Shown piece by piece: positions 35,847-44,582 of a stretch of DNA of 64,000 bases; positions within the stretch are counted from its first letter, which is position 1, and every line of letters begins with the position of its first letter. The notes beneath the pieces are model-generated. The model ran no database searches. It was given only the letters and a program-made list of their open reading frames with translations, and was not told where the DNA came from. Made by a program: the position numbers and the translations under genes. The DNA lies in assembly GCF_916619195.1 (NCBI RefSeq), contig NZ_CAKAKL010000004.1:186001-250000 (forward strand). The letters run 5' to 3'. The DNA is from Inquilinus sp. Marseille-Q2685. GTDB lineage: Bacteria; Pseudomonadota; Alphaproteobacteria; DSM-16000; Inquilinaceae.

Positions 35847-36092
35847 AGACCCTGCCCGGTGCACGGGACCGACGGACCCGAGCGGTCGCCTGGCGCGAAT
35901 GAGAGCAAGTCGGGCTCAACCGGGCCCGAACCGCCAACCAGCTTCCGCGAGATACTGTCGCGAGGCGACGAGGTCGTTCAGCGTGTCGTCGCTGATCGCC
36001 TCGATCACGACTCCCTCCTCATAGCCTATCTCACCCAGCGCGCCGTGGATTTCCGCAAAATCGATCGCCCCGGTGCCGATCGGATCGTGCCG
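35847..36092. repeat. Inverted-repeat arm matching 30712-30957
   Basis: This is the source copy: it contains the last 57 codons of the isomerase gene (minus strand) and about 70 bp of its 3' flank. With the truncated copy at 30712-30957 it brackets the scrambled 31-35.8 kb segment in opposite orientation, a layout expected after a duplication with inversion. Confidence 0.85.
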
Positions 36093-36737
36093 CCATTGAC
36101 CAACCGGCGCGTCCGAGAGATGCACGAGGCGTATGCGGTCGGCAAGGAGACGAATGCCGCTCGCCGGCCGCTCGCCAAGTGCTGCGGCGTTCGTCACGTC
36201 GTAGAGGACGTCGACGGCACCGTAATCCTCCTCGTCGAGGAATTTCTTCGCAGCCGGGGCGTCGGCCAGCAGCGTCCCCGGGATATTCTCAAGGAGAATG
36301 CGCACGCCGCGCGACTCGGCGGCGCGCACGAGATGCTCCAGGCTCCCACGGAAGACGTCCACCAGCCGGTCGTCTGGCGGCGGCAGTAGCACGTGCTTGC
36401 GGCCGGAATTGATCGTAAGCCAGGGTGCGCCGAGTTCGGACGCTATGTCGAGGACGCGAAGGTAGGCCCGGACAGAGACGTCGGCGATTTCCCTGTTGGG
36501 GCTGGCGAGATTGGTCTCGCTGCTGGGCAGGTCCACGGCGAGAGTTCGACCGTCCACCTCCGCTACGGCGTCGCGCACCGCCCGAGCCTGCGCCTTCACG
36601 TCTGCCCACGGATCAAGATGCTGCGCGCTGGCGAGATATTGGAACTCGCGAAACCCCCGAGCCGCGAGATCGCGGGTCGCAGTGGCCGCGTCGCGGTCCC
36701 AGACGAAGCCGAACGTGTGAACGCCGAGATATTTCAT
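35916..36737 (-). CDS. Sugar phosphate isomerase/epimerase-like TIM barrel
   Basis: A 273-residue xylose-isomerase-like TIM barrel (AP endonuclease 2 superfamily). The metal tetrad is complete: E150 (RILLEN), D180 (VLYDVTN), H206 (LVHLSD) and E246 (VVIEAIS). H217 lies in the HDPIGTGAIDF loop typical of the family. Relatives include hexulose epimerases, inosose dehydratase, and the catalytic subunits of C-glycoside and 3-keto-glycoside lyases. It is in a run with two hydrolases, two AAHS transporters and a Gfo/Idh/MocA dehydrogenase on the same strand. The substrate is unknown; lyase or isomerase action on an oxidised sugar is an inference. Confidence 0.85.
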   Translation of the reverse strand: MKYLGVHTFGFVWDRDAATATRDLAARGFREFQYLASAQHLDPWADVKAQARAVRDAVAEVDGRTLAVDLPSSETNLASPNREIADVSVRAYLRVLDIASELGAPWLTINSGRKHVLLPPPDDRLVDVFRGSLEHLVRAAESRGVRILLENIPGTLLADAPAAKKFLDEEDYGAVDVLYDVTNAAALGERPASGIRLLADRIRLVHLSDAPVGQWRHDPIGTGAIDFAEIHGALGEIGYEEGVVIEAISDDTLNDLVASRQYLAEAGWRFGPG

Positions 36738-36798
36738 CGGGGACGAGCCTCTGCTGCAGAGCTGGGCCGGGTGGTGGTTTGGAGCGCTTCTGTTCTGA

Positions 36799-37662
36799 TC
36801 AAGAGATTCTCTCCGAACCCAGGAAATCCAGAAGGGCCCGCGTCAGCTCGAGCGGACGCTCTTCCGGAACCCAATGTGCGCAATCCGCGATGCTGCCGCC
36901 GGAGACGTTGGTTGCGAACTCCTGGAGCATTGAGACCATCCTCACGCCATACCGATGCTCGCCACCCAAGGCCAAGACGGGGATCGTCAGAGGGTTTCTC
37001 TTCCAGCCGAGACCGTTGGCATGATCAGTCGGAAAGGCGCGATACCATTCCAGTCCGCCGCGAGTTTTGCCGGGTTGCGTCATAGCGCGGGCGAATACTT
37101 CGATATCTTCGTGCTCGAATGCTCCATGATTAAATGTTCTGTCAGAGAAGAATGTCGACACATAGTCGAATTCACGCCCCTGAATGAGCCGTTCGGGCAG
37201 ATCGCGCTTCATGTGGAACGCGAAATGCCAAACCTTCGGGTCTGCGAGATTGGCCTCCCACTGACTCCAACCGGGCAACGGTGCATCAAGGATCGCGAGG
37301 TGAGTTACGGCATCACGATGCTTGAACGCGAGTGCGAGCGCGACCATGGCTCCGATGTCATGTCCACACACGTCGTATCGTTGGAATCCAAGGGCCTGCA
37401 TAGCGCCATGCACGTCGTCCGCCATGGTCGCCTTGTCGTAGCCGGTCTCGGGTGAATCCGAATAGCCAGCGCCGCGTAGATCCAAAGCGATCACGGTATG
37501 GCGCTTCCGGAGTTCCGGCATCACCTTGCGCCATTCCCACCAAGTCTGCGGCCATCCGTGCAGGAGGACGAGCGGAGGCCCCTCACCGCCTATCACCGCG
37601 TGGATGTTGACGTCTCCGGGCTTCACCAAGCGATGCTCGAAGTTCTCCAGTGTCGTGCTCAT
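36799..37662 (-). CDS. Alpha/beta hydrolase, epoxide hydrolase/dehalogenase type
   Basis: A 287-residue cytoplasmic hydrolase. Oxyanion motif LLHGWPQTWWEWRKVMPEL (about 34-51), nucleophile D102 in VCGHDIGAM, catalytic His in DCAHWVPEERPLEL. An Asp nucleophile with HGWP points to the epoxide hydrolase/haloalkane dehalogenase branch. Its ATG overlaps the stop of the paralogous hydrolase upstream by 4 nt (37659-37662), so the pair is translationally coupled. The two differ enough in sequence to suggest different substrates or a heteromeric pair. Confidence 0.9.
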   Translation of the reverse strand: MSTTLENFEHRLVKPGDVNIHAVIGGEGPPLVLLHGWPQTWWEWRKVMPELRKRHTVIALDLRGAGYSDSPETGYDKATMADDVHGAMQALGFQRYDVCGHDIGAMVALALAFKHRDAVTHLAILDAPLPGWSQWEANLADPKVWHFAFHMKRDLPERLIQGREFDYVSTFFSDRTFNHGAFEHEDIEVFARAMTQPGKTRGGLEWYRAFPTDHANGLGWKRNPLTIPVLALGGEHRYGVRMVSMLQEFATNVSGGSIADCAHWVPEERPLELTRALLDFLGSERIS

Positions 37663-38582
37663 ACCACTTTCCCTTCCGATCCAAAGAGCTTGTGCATCCG
37701 ATCACGATCTGGCACGGGGCGTGGCCGTTCGAGGAAGTCCCTTATCGCGGCCGTCAACTCATGCGGGCGCTCCTCGGGCGGATAATGGCCGCAGCGTTCA
37801 ATGACCATATCTTCGACATCGCTGGCCACACGGCGAAGCGTCTCCGATGACGCGGCGCCGTATCCCCAATCGGCACCGATCGCAAGGGTTGGCATCGGCA
37901 GCGGAGTCTCTCCCCAGATACGAGTGTCGCCGCGGTCGGTGGGCAGAGTACGGTAGTAGCTGAAGGAAGATCGCAAGGCGCCAGGACGGGAGAGCGCGCG
38001 TGCATAGTGTTCGATATCAGCTACGCTCACCGAGTTCGGATCAAAAAGGCCTACCTTCTCGCGCCGCATGAAGTGATCCACGAAGAGGTATTCTCTGCCC
38101 CGCACCAGTTCTTCGGAAATATCGCCGGCCATGTTGAAGCCGAAGTGCCAACTCCCGCCCCTTGCAACGTCCATCGCTTCTTCCTGGCCGAAACACGGCA
38201 GACTGCTCTCTATAAAGACGAGATGGCTGACTTCCTCCGGCCATTGCGCGGCATAGGCGTAGGCAACATGTCCGCCCAGGTCGTGGCCGACCAGCGCGAT
38301 GCGCGACAGTCCCAACGCGTGGACGAATTCCCGGAGGCGCCGGGAGATCGTCTTCTTGTCAAAACCGTTGTCGGGTTTCGACGAATAGCCGAAGCCGGGC
38401 AAATCGGGAGTGAGGACGTCGTATCGATCACTGAGCAGGGGCACGACGCGCCGCCAAGCGTACGAGGTCTGCGGCCATCCGTGCAGCAGCACGATGGGAT
38501 GACCACCGTGACCGGCGCGATTGAAGGCGAACCGCATGTCACTGATCCGCAACGACTCGTATGATTCGATCTCGTCACTCAT
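37659..38582 (-). CDS. Alpha/beta hydrolase, epoxide hydrolase/dehalogenase type
   Basis: A 307-residue paralogue of the next gene: LLHGWPQTSYAWRRVVPLL (about 33-51), nucleophile D101 in LVGHDLGGHVAY, cap-domain HFGFNMAGDISEELVRGREYLFVDHF, and C-terminal CGHYPPEERPHEL. The start MSDEIESYESLRISDM at 38580-38582 has GGAGAGG upstream; the frame stays open for 23 codons further but without a ribosome site. Same operon-like run as the AAHS transporter upstream. The substrate is unknown; ester, epoxide or halide hydrolysis of an aromatic-derived compound is plausible. Confidence 0.9.
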   Translation of the reverse strand: MSDEIESYESLRISDMRFAFNRAGHGGHPIVLLHGWPQTSYAWRRVVPLLSDRYDVLTPDLPGFGYSSKPDNGFDKKTISRRLREFVHALGLSRIALVGHDLGGHVAYAYAAQWPEEVSHLVFIESSLPCFGQEEAMDVARGGSWHFGFNMAGDISEELVRGREYLFVDHFMRREKVGLFDPNSVSVADIEHYARALSRPGALRSSFSYYRTLPTDRGDTRIWGETPLPMPTLAIGADWGYGAASSETLRRVASDVEDMVIERCGHYPPEERPHELTAAIRDFLERPRPVPDRDRMHKLFGSEGKVV

Positions 38583-38685
38583 CTTCACCTCTCCACGGAA
38601 GCTCGTCCTCGACGACGTCCCCCGACGCGATAAATCGACCGAACGTTCCAACCATCCATCGATTTCCTGTACAGAGTACCTTCAT
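38575..38685 (-). CDS. Possible 36-residue leader ORF
   Basis: A short frame MKVLCTGNRWMVGTFGRFIASGDVVEDELPWRGEDE with GGTGGAG 9 nt before its ATG. Its stop lies inside the start region of the downstream hydrolase gene (8-nt overlap), so it could couple translation. It may instead be the remaining N-terminus of a lost gene, possibly of the 2-hydroxyacid dehydrogenase type. Weak evidence. Confidence 0.25.
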   Translation of the reverse strand: MKVLCTGNRWMVGTFGRFIASGDVVEDELPWRGEDE

Positions 38686-38822
38686 GCTGCCGTCTCCACC
38701 TCGCCCCTGCCGATGCGGAGGCCGTGACGGCTCGAGGAGCCCGTGGTCGCCGGTGACAGTTCCGCCCGGCGCAAGACAGAGCTCGCAGAAACCGGCTTCA
38801 TGGGGCCACAGGTTCCGTTCGG

Positions 38823-40181
38823 TTAAGCCTGCAGGGTGGTACGAAGTGACTCCCTCCTTCGGACACCACTTCCTCCCGCGTTTCGCCCCTTCACAGTGAT
38901 CGTTATGGCGGCGACGAGCGCCGGGACGGCGGCCGCAGCGAACACCGCGTCGAGCCCCCAACCGATATTCAGCAGGTAGCCTCCGACAACCGATCCCACC
39001 AACGAACCGGTCCTCCCGATCGCGTTCGCCCAACTGACCCCGGTGGCCCGGCTCGCCGTCGGGTAGACCGACGCGGACAAGGCGTTAAGCCCGGTGTTCG
39101 ATCCCCCGGTCCCGACGCCCGCCCCGAAGACCGCGAGAACGAGAAGCCACAGGTTGTCTGCCGAGAGGCCGAGCAGGACAATGAATACCGCCGCCAACAT
39201 GTAGCCTGCCGCCAGCGTCAAATGGGCGCCGAGCCGGTCCATGAGATAGCCGATGCCGATGGCGCCGACGGTGCTGCCGATAGGCAGCATCAGCGCGATC
39301 AGGGCTGCGGACTGATGGCTCTGGCCAGCGGTCTTGAGCAGCGTCGGGAGCCAACTCGTCAGAAGGTAGTACACGAGAAGGCTCATGAAGAAGGTGAGCC
39401 AGAGGAGAAGCGTTCCCGTGACGAGGTCCGGGGTGAACATGTGGCGGACGGGCGAACCGGCTATTCGCTGGACGCCGACAAATCGAACGTCGTTCAGGTT
39501 CGCGGCTGGGTCGACCCGCTCGAGGATCCTGGTGATCCGGCCCTCTTGGTTGCCCCTCAGCACCAGGTAGCGAACGGATTCGGGAAGTGCGACGGCAAGC
39601 AGAACGGCGAGGATGAGGGGAGCGATCCCTCCGATCACGAGTACCCCTTCCCAGCCATAGTCAGCCACCATGCCTGCGGCGGCGAGCCCTCCAGCCGCCC
39701 CTCCCACCGTGAACCCACAGAACATGATCGTCATATGGAACGACTTGCTGCGGTCGGGGCTGAACTCCGATGTCAAGGTGATGGCCATCGGCATGGCGCC
39801 CCCGAGGCCGAGGCCGCCCACGAAGCGCCAAGCCGCAAGGATCTCGACGTTGGTCGCCGTGGCGGAAAGGATGCTCGCCACACCGAACCAGATCGTCGCG
39901 GCGATCAGGACTTTCTTGCGTCCGATCCTGTCGGCGACCGGACCGAACACGAAGGCACCGGCCATCAGACCGGCCAACCCTGAAACGAAGAGCAGCGACA
40001 GTTGCGAAGGGCTCAGCCCCCACTGTTCCCGCAAAGCCGGAGCGATGAAGCCTATGGCGGAGGTGTCGAAGCCATCCGCCGCGACAATGAGGAAGCAGTA
40101 TATCAGGATGCGAATGCGAAATCCGGTGAAAGGCCTCTCATTCATGAATTCCTGAACGTCGATCGTCGATCCGCTTGCCAT
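38823..40181 (-). CDS. MFS transporter, aromatic acid:H+ symporter (AAHS) type
   Basis: A 452-residue, 12-helix major facilitator. The AAHS signature DGFDTSAIGF follows the first helix, GPVADRIGRKK is the loop 2-3 motif, and LTSEFSPDRSKSFHMTIMFCGFTVGGAAGG lies in helices 4-5. The family imports protocatechuate, 4-hydroxybenzoate, gentisate, gamma-resorcylate and similar acids with protons. It is followed after 240 bp by the two hydrolase genes. Together with the second AAHS gene at 41454 it suggests uptake of an aromatic acid or aromatic glycoside breakdown product for the hydroxyquinol pathway. Confidence 0.93.
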   Translation of the reverse strand: MASGSTIDVQEFMNERPFTGFRIRILIYCFLIVAADGFDTSAIGFIAPALREQWGLSPSQLSLLFVSGLAGLMAGAFVFGPVADRIGRKKVLIAATIWFGVASILSATATNVEILAAWRFVGGLGLGGAMPMAITLTSEFSPDRSKSFHMTIMFCGFTVGGAAGGLAAAGMVADYGWEGVLVIGGIAPLILAVLLAVALPESVRYLVLRGNQEGRITRILERVDPAANLNDVRFVGVQRIAGSPVRHMFTPDLVTGTLLLWLTFFMSLLVYYLLTSWLPTLLKTAGQSHQSAALIALMLPIGSTVGAIGIGYLMDRLGAHLTLAAGYMLAAVFIVLLGLSADNLWLLVLAVFGAGVGTGGSNTGLNALSASVYPTASRATGVSWANAIGRTGSLVGSVVGGYLLNIGWGLDAVFAAAAVPALVAAITITVKGRNAGGSGVRRRESLRTTLQA

Positions 40182-40277
40182 AGCTGCCCTCTTCTCCCTG
40201 CCTCACCTGATCTTGCTCAGCGTGACTTTGTCTTCATTCCTCTTTGAAGCATTCCAGCCTAGCCCTGACAGCGGGCG

Positions 40278-41333
40278 TTACGTGGCCATCACTCGGGATT
40301 GAAGATGCCCCGTGACGCCGCCAAGGGAGGCTTCGCGAACCGCGAGCGTCAACTCCAGTGTTCGCGTTCCGTCGGCCGCATCCGTCAGCGGCAGCTCTTC
40401 ACGCCGGACGACCGCTCCGAAATGGCGCATCTGCTCCACGTAGGGATTGGCTGGCGGTACAACGGCGCTGCTCACCTGCAGCGGGTTAGACCAGCTACGC
40501 TCGCCGGGGTAGTGCCAGCGACGCAACGTCGGAAGGGCGAGCGAGCCCTCTGTACCGCAGAGGAAGTGACTCTCTGCGTCCGAGCGGGCGAACGACGGGT
40601 TCTCGCCGGAAACCAAGTCCCAATTCCAAGGCGATACGGCGGTGTCGGAGAGATTGATCGTCGCGAGCGCGCCACTTTCCATTCGGAAGAGGGCGGCGGC
40701 CGTGTCCTCGACCGAATATCCGCGCACCGCGTTCGAGACCGTTGACGCCTGCAGCGACTGCACCTCGCCGCAGACGAACCGCAGGAGGTCGATCTCATGG
40801 ATCATGTTGATGAGGACAGGCCCCCCTGCGACAGTGCGGCGCCATGCCTGGGCGAAGTACGCGTCCGGCTTGAAGAACGTTGCGAGCACCGTCACCGACA
40901 CCAAGCGGCCGAGTTCACCGCTTCGCACGATCCGGCGAGCCTCGCGCAGGATCGGGTTGTGACGGCGGTGATGCCCGATCAGCACGGGAACGTCCGCGGC
41001 AGCGGCCGCCCGCGCAAGTTGGATACCTGCATCCACGGTATCGGAGATAGGCTTCTCCACCAGAACGGGCTTGCCGGTGGAGATCCAGTCGAGGGCGATC
41101 GGAACGTGGAGCGCGTTGGGGGTTGCGACGATGGCGGCGTCCGGGTTCAACTCATCAAGCATGGCGCGATGATCGGCAAAATATGCGAGGCCGAACTCGA
41201 TCGCGAGGTCGCGGGCAGCGGCGGAGGGATCGGCGATACCTATGATCTCCACACCTTCCGCTGCCGCGGCGCCGGCAAGGTGCGCACGACCGATCGCACC
41301 AGCTCCGATCAACCCTATTCTGCTCTTGGTCAT
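40278..41333 (-). CDS. Gfo/Idh/MocA-family oxidoreductase
   Basis: A 351-residue NAD(P)-dependent sugar or inositol dehydrogenase. Rossmann motif GLIGAGAIGRAH (8-19), the catalytic Lys in LVEKP (K94), and the active-site segment INMIHEIDLLRFVCGE with H179 and D182. The family oxidises a sugar hydroxyl to a ketone, including C3 oxidation of glycosides before deglycosylation. It sits between two aromatic acid transporters and upstream of a TIM-barrel isomerase-like gene on the same strand. An oxidative deglycosylation role is therefore worth testing, but inositol-type chemistry is equally allowed by sequence. Confidence 0.9.
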   Translation of the reverse strand: MTKSRIGLIGAGAIGRAHLAGAAAAEGVEIIGIADPSAAARDLAIEFGLAYFADHRAMLDELNPDAAIVATPNALHVPIALDWISTGKPVLVEKPISDTVDAGIQLARAAAAADVPVLIGHHRRHNPILREARRIVRSGELGRLVSVTVLATFFKPDAYFAQAWRRTVAGGPVLINMIHEIDLLRFVCGEVQSLQASTVSNAVRGYSVEDTAAALFRMESGALATINLSDTAVSPWNWDLVSGENPSFARSDAESHFLCGTEGSLALPTLRRWHYPGERSWSNPLQVSSAVVPPANPYVEQMRHFGAVVRREELPLTDAADGTRTLELTLAVREASLGGVTGHLQSRVMAT

Positions 41334-41453
41334 ATCGCTTACTCCCAGATCGATGCGGTGCCCGGCTTGTCCGGTATCGCGGTGGTCTTCAGCGGTGGAT
41401 CTCTTGCGCTTGAGAATCTGTTCAGTCGGTCGCCCGGCGCAGACACACCAAGG

Positions 41454-42809
41454 CTAAGCGGCAACCTTCCCGGCCCTGAGCCGGTCGCCCGCTATGCCGC
41501 AACGAGCCTTGACGAGTGCTGCCAGGATGGCGAGGCAGAGTGGCAGCGCGAGGAACGCGAAGACCTGACCGAACGTGAATTGCGCGGCGAGCAGCATTCC
41601 GCCGACAGTCGCCCCGAAGATCGCGCCAAATCGGCCAATTCCTGTCATGACGCTGGTACCCGTCGCTCGGGCCTCCGTTGGGTAGAACAGCGCTGCGAGC
41701 GCCGTCCATCCCGTGTTGGACGAGTTGGTGCAGAAGCCTAGGAGGAAGACGAGGATTCCCAGGACTGTGGGATCAGCGCCGGGCGTGAGCCAAATCAACA
41801 CGGCGAACAAAGCCGCAGCGAGCAGCACCGCGACGAGTGTGACGTGCGGCCCCCAACGGTCCATTCCGTAGCCGATCGAGACATTCCCGAGCGTTCCCCC
41901 GATCTGCATCATGGCGCCGATCGTGGCGGCCGCAATCACGGAGAAGCCGGCATCACGGATCATGATCGGCAGCCAGCTGTTGAGCAAATATACGGTCAGC
42001 AGGTTCATGAACAGGCCGACCCAAAGCATCAACGTTGGAAGCGCGTAGCTCGCCGAGAAAATTGTCCGTATCGCGCTGGTGCCGCGGTGGACCACCTCTG
42101 GGATGACGAACTCCGTCGTGGCGTCTGCCGTACCTGGCGCCATCTGGTTCACGATGGAAGTCAACCGGTCACGGCGCTCGTGCCGCACAGCCAGGAAGCG
42201 AGGCGATTCCGGAAGGATGAAAAAGTAGATCGCAACGATGATGACCGGAACAACGCCGCCGAGCACGAGGATAGATGGCCATCCGTATGTCGAGACAAGC
42301 CCCGCGCTGAGGAAGCCGCCTCCGGCCGCTCCGAAGGTAAATCCGCAATAAACCACGGTGACGAACAGCGACCGACGGCGCTCCGGGGCGTACTCGGATA
42401 CCAGCGTCGCGGCGTTCGGTTGCGAGGCACCAAGCCCCAATCCAGTAAGAAATCGCAGCACCGCAAGCCAGAAGAGATCCGGAGCCCAGGCTGAGACGAG
42501 GCTCATCGCCCCGAAGAAGAACATGGCAATGAGGATCACACGGCGCCTGCCGAACCTGTCAGCCAGGAGGCCCCCTGCCATCGCCCCGAGCGCAAGGCCG
42601 AACAGGCCTGCACTGAGAACTGGGGCCAATGCCTCGCGAGGGACGCTCCAATCGGTAACGATGGCAGGAGCGATGAACCCCATCGCCACGACGTCGAAGC
42701 CGTCGAGAACGAGGACGATCAGACAGAGCGCCAGCACCTTCCATTGGAAGGTCCCGACCGGTCGCTCGTCGATGAACGTTTGGATGTCGAGCCGCTTACT
42801 CGGCGCCAT
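41454..42809 (-). CDS. MFS transporter, aromatic acid:H+ symporter (AAHS) type
   Basis: A 451-residue, 12-helix transporter with the AAHS marks DGFDVVAMGFIAPAI and GGLLADRFGRRR, and LVSEYAPERRRSLFVTVVYCGFTFGAAGGG. It is related to the 38823 gene but clearly distinct, so the cluster has two importers. The start MAPSKRLDIQTFIDERP at 42807-42809 has AGGGAG upstream; longer reading to 42974 lacks such a site. It leads the minus-strand run (transporter, oxidoreductase, transporter, two hydrolases, isomerase) and faces the IclR gene across 771 bp. Confidence 0.93.
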   Translation of the reverse strand: MAPSKRLDIQTFIDERPVGTFQWKVLALCLIVLVLDGFDVVAMGFIAPAIVTDWSVPREALAPVLSAGLFGLALGAMAGGLLADRFGRRRVILIAMFFFGAMSLVSAWAPDLFWLAVLRFLTGLGLGASQPNAATLVSEYAPERRRSLFVTVVYCGFTFGAAGGGFLSAGLVSTYGWPSILVLGGVVPVIIVAIYFFILPESPRFLAVRHERRDRLTSIVNQMAPGTADATTEFVIPEVVHRGTSAIRTIFSASYALPTLMLWVGLFMNLLTVYLLNSWLPIMIRDAGFSVIAAATIGAMMQIGGTLGNVSIGYGMDRWGPHVTLVAVLLAAALFAVLIWLTPGADPTVLGILVFLLGFCTNSSNTGWTALAALFYPTEARATGTSVMTGIGRFGAIFGATVGGMLLAAQFTFGQVFAFLALPLCLAILAALVKARCGIAGDRLRAGKVAA

Positions 42810-43580
42810 CGTTTCACTCCCTGAAGCCGACGATCGCCCGTCGTCCTCGCTCCCGACCGTTTTGGTTGGTGTTCCTGTTGCTGGTCGATAACATCCATGT
42901 GAACAGTTTTCAAGTGAGAACCGCCGCAGATTCGCGAATGGTCGTGCCATCTTCTGCGGGACGACGAATGCCAAATGCGTGCGCCGCCCGACTCGCGTTT
43001 GAACTTCAGCCCGTGCCGGATCGCAGCCGGAAAGGCCATCGTCTCCCCAAACGCTACCGACATAGTTCTTTTAAATGAATAGTTCTATCTGCTGAACATA
43101 CGCAATGCGTGTAGACGGGCGCTATCGCTTACGCACCCGCCATGTTCCGCCCCCTGTGCTCCGGAGATCGAACCCTGTGTGTTCCTCTCGGCTTTTGCGG
43201 AGAAGAGTTTTGCGCCTTGGAACTGCATCCCCGTCGCGGGTTCCCGCGTTCGTCGCGCTCCATCTCTGGCAAAGCGCGCAAGTTGCGCAAAGTCACGATC
43301 CGAGGTTATCGCTCCATCAAGCGATGCACTCTCGTGCGGCCCAGCTTGACCCTCGCCCCGCAATTCACGCGAAGCAGGAGACGGCCGCTTCAGGGTTGAA
43401 GGGCATCGAGCCCAACGCAACTTTTCGTTCGCCAAGCCCCTGACGCAGAGGTACGGGACCGTGCGGGATCGGATCGGCGCCCCTGAATGGAGTGAGCTTC
43501 GAGTCAGGCCCAACCGAACAGCCCTGCATTGACAGCGCCGTCGACCGGAACCAAAGTTAGTTCACATATAGGAATTTGCG
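42810..43580. promoter_or_regulatory. Divergent control region between AAHS and IclR genes
   Basis: 771 bp without a supported gene. It contains two direct copies of TAGTTCT 17 bp apart (43063-43069 and 43080-43086) in an AT-rich stretch, and TTAGTTCAC lies 20 bp before the IclR start. A GTTCT box also occurs upstream of the dioxygenase operon near 47264. IclR-type regulators of aromatic pathways often bind such repeated boxes, so these are candidate sites. The rest of the region shows nothing recognisable. Confidence 0.35.
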
Positions 43581-44348
43581 ATGGGCACCGAGAATCTCCT
43601 AGCAGTCAAGTCGGCGGACCGAGTGTTCGATCTGTTCGAACTTTTGGCACCGCGGAGAGAAGGATTGTCCCACACCGCCATTGCTGACGCCCTCGGAATT
43701 CCGAAGAGCAGCCTTACCCAACTCTTGAAGACGGCGATCCGTCGAGGCTACGTCGGCTATGATCCCGATACCAAGCATTACCGGCTGGGCGCTCGATTCG
43801 GCGCGATAGCGGGGCCGGCATCGCTCATCCGCGACCTGATCGCCCAGGCCGACACCGTGCTGCAGGAGATCACGGCCGTCACACGCGAATCGTCGGCACT
43901 GAACATCCTCAGGGACGATGCCGCAGAGGTGGTGGCAGCAGTCAACAGCCCGCAACGGCTCGTCTCCCACATGCGCCTGGGAGACCTCGCGCCCTTATAT
44001 GCCACATCCGGCGGGAAGGTTATCCTCGCGCATATGCGCGAGCACGAGTTGAAGGCCTACCTGGGCCGGGTGACGCTGCGCCCCTCGACTCCTAGGACGA
44101 TCACGTCCGTGCGTGAGCTGCGCTCGCAGCTCAAGGATATCAGACAGGAAGGGATCGCGCGCTCCCTAGAGGAGTACACGCCCGGCATCATTGGCGTCGC
44201 AACCGTCGTCTTGTCTCGGCAACAGACACCGCTCGCGTCGATCAACGTTGCGATACCGGCCGTACGGTACACCAAGGATCTGGAAACCGTCGCGATCTCG
44301 GCGCTGCGCAAGGCCGCTTCGAAGTTGGAGGCTCGCGCACAACTTTGA
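43581..44348 (+). CDS. IclR-family regulator of the aromatic cluster
   Basis: A 255-residue regulator: N-terminal winged helix (SADRVFDLFELLAPRREGLSHTAIADALGIPKSSLTQLLKTAIRRGYV, about 10-57) and a GAF-like effector domain (ESSALNILRDDAAEVVAAVNSPQRLVSHMRLGDLAPLYATSGGKVILA). IclR proteins (PcaR, PobR, CatR types) commonly activate aromatic catabolic operons on binding a pathway intermediate. It lies alone on the plus strand between two minus-strand catabolic runs and is the obvious candidate for controlling both. Confidence 0.92.
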   Translation: MGTENLLAVKSADRVFDLFELLAPRREGLSHTAIADALGIPKSSLTQLLKTAIRRGYVGYDPDTKHYRLGARFGAIAGPASLIRDLIAQADTVLQEITAVTRESSALNILRDDAAEVVAAVNSPQRLVSHMRLGDLAPLYATSGGKVILAHMREHELKAYLGRVTLRPSTPRTITSVRELRSQLKDIRQEGIARSLEEYTPGIIGVATVVLSRQQTPLASINVAIPAVRYTKDLETVAISALRKAASKLEARAQL

Positions 44349-44582
44349 CCGAAGCGGGTGCCCCGGGCATCTAGCCGACGAGGCCTGTAAGGCCAGCCCC
44401 GAGCCGACATCCGCACCATCTGTTTCGGCGGACGATTGCCAAGCAGCGGAAATGATGATCGATGGGCTCAGTCACGGAGGCCGCTGGACATGATCCTCCA
44501 GGACTGGGCCATCAGGGTGTCCAGCAGTGATCGAGGAAAGCCCTTGGCCGGCCGTGGCATCGGCCTGACTTTCCTCGCGACA

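Noticed and set aside
43085-43513. 142-codon minus-strand frame between the AAHS and IclR genes.
   Set aside because: No ribosome site or recognisable family, and a competing plus-strand frame of similar length; treated as intergenic.
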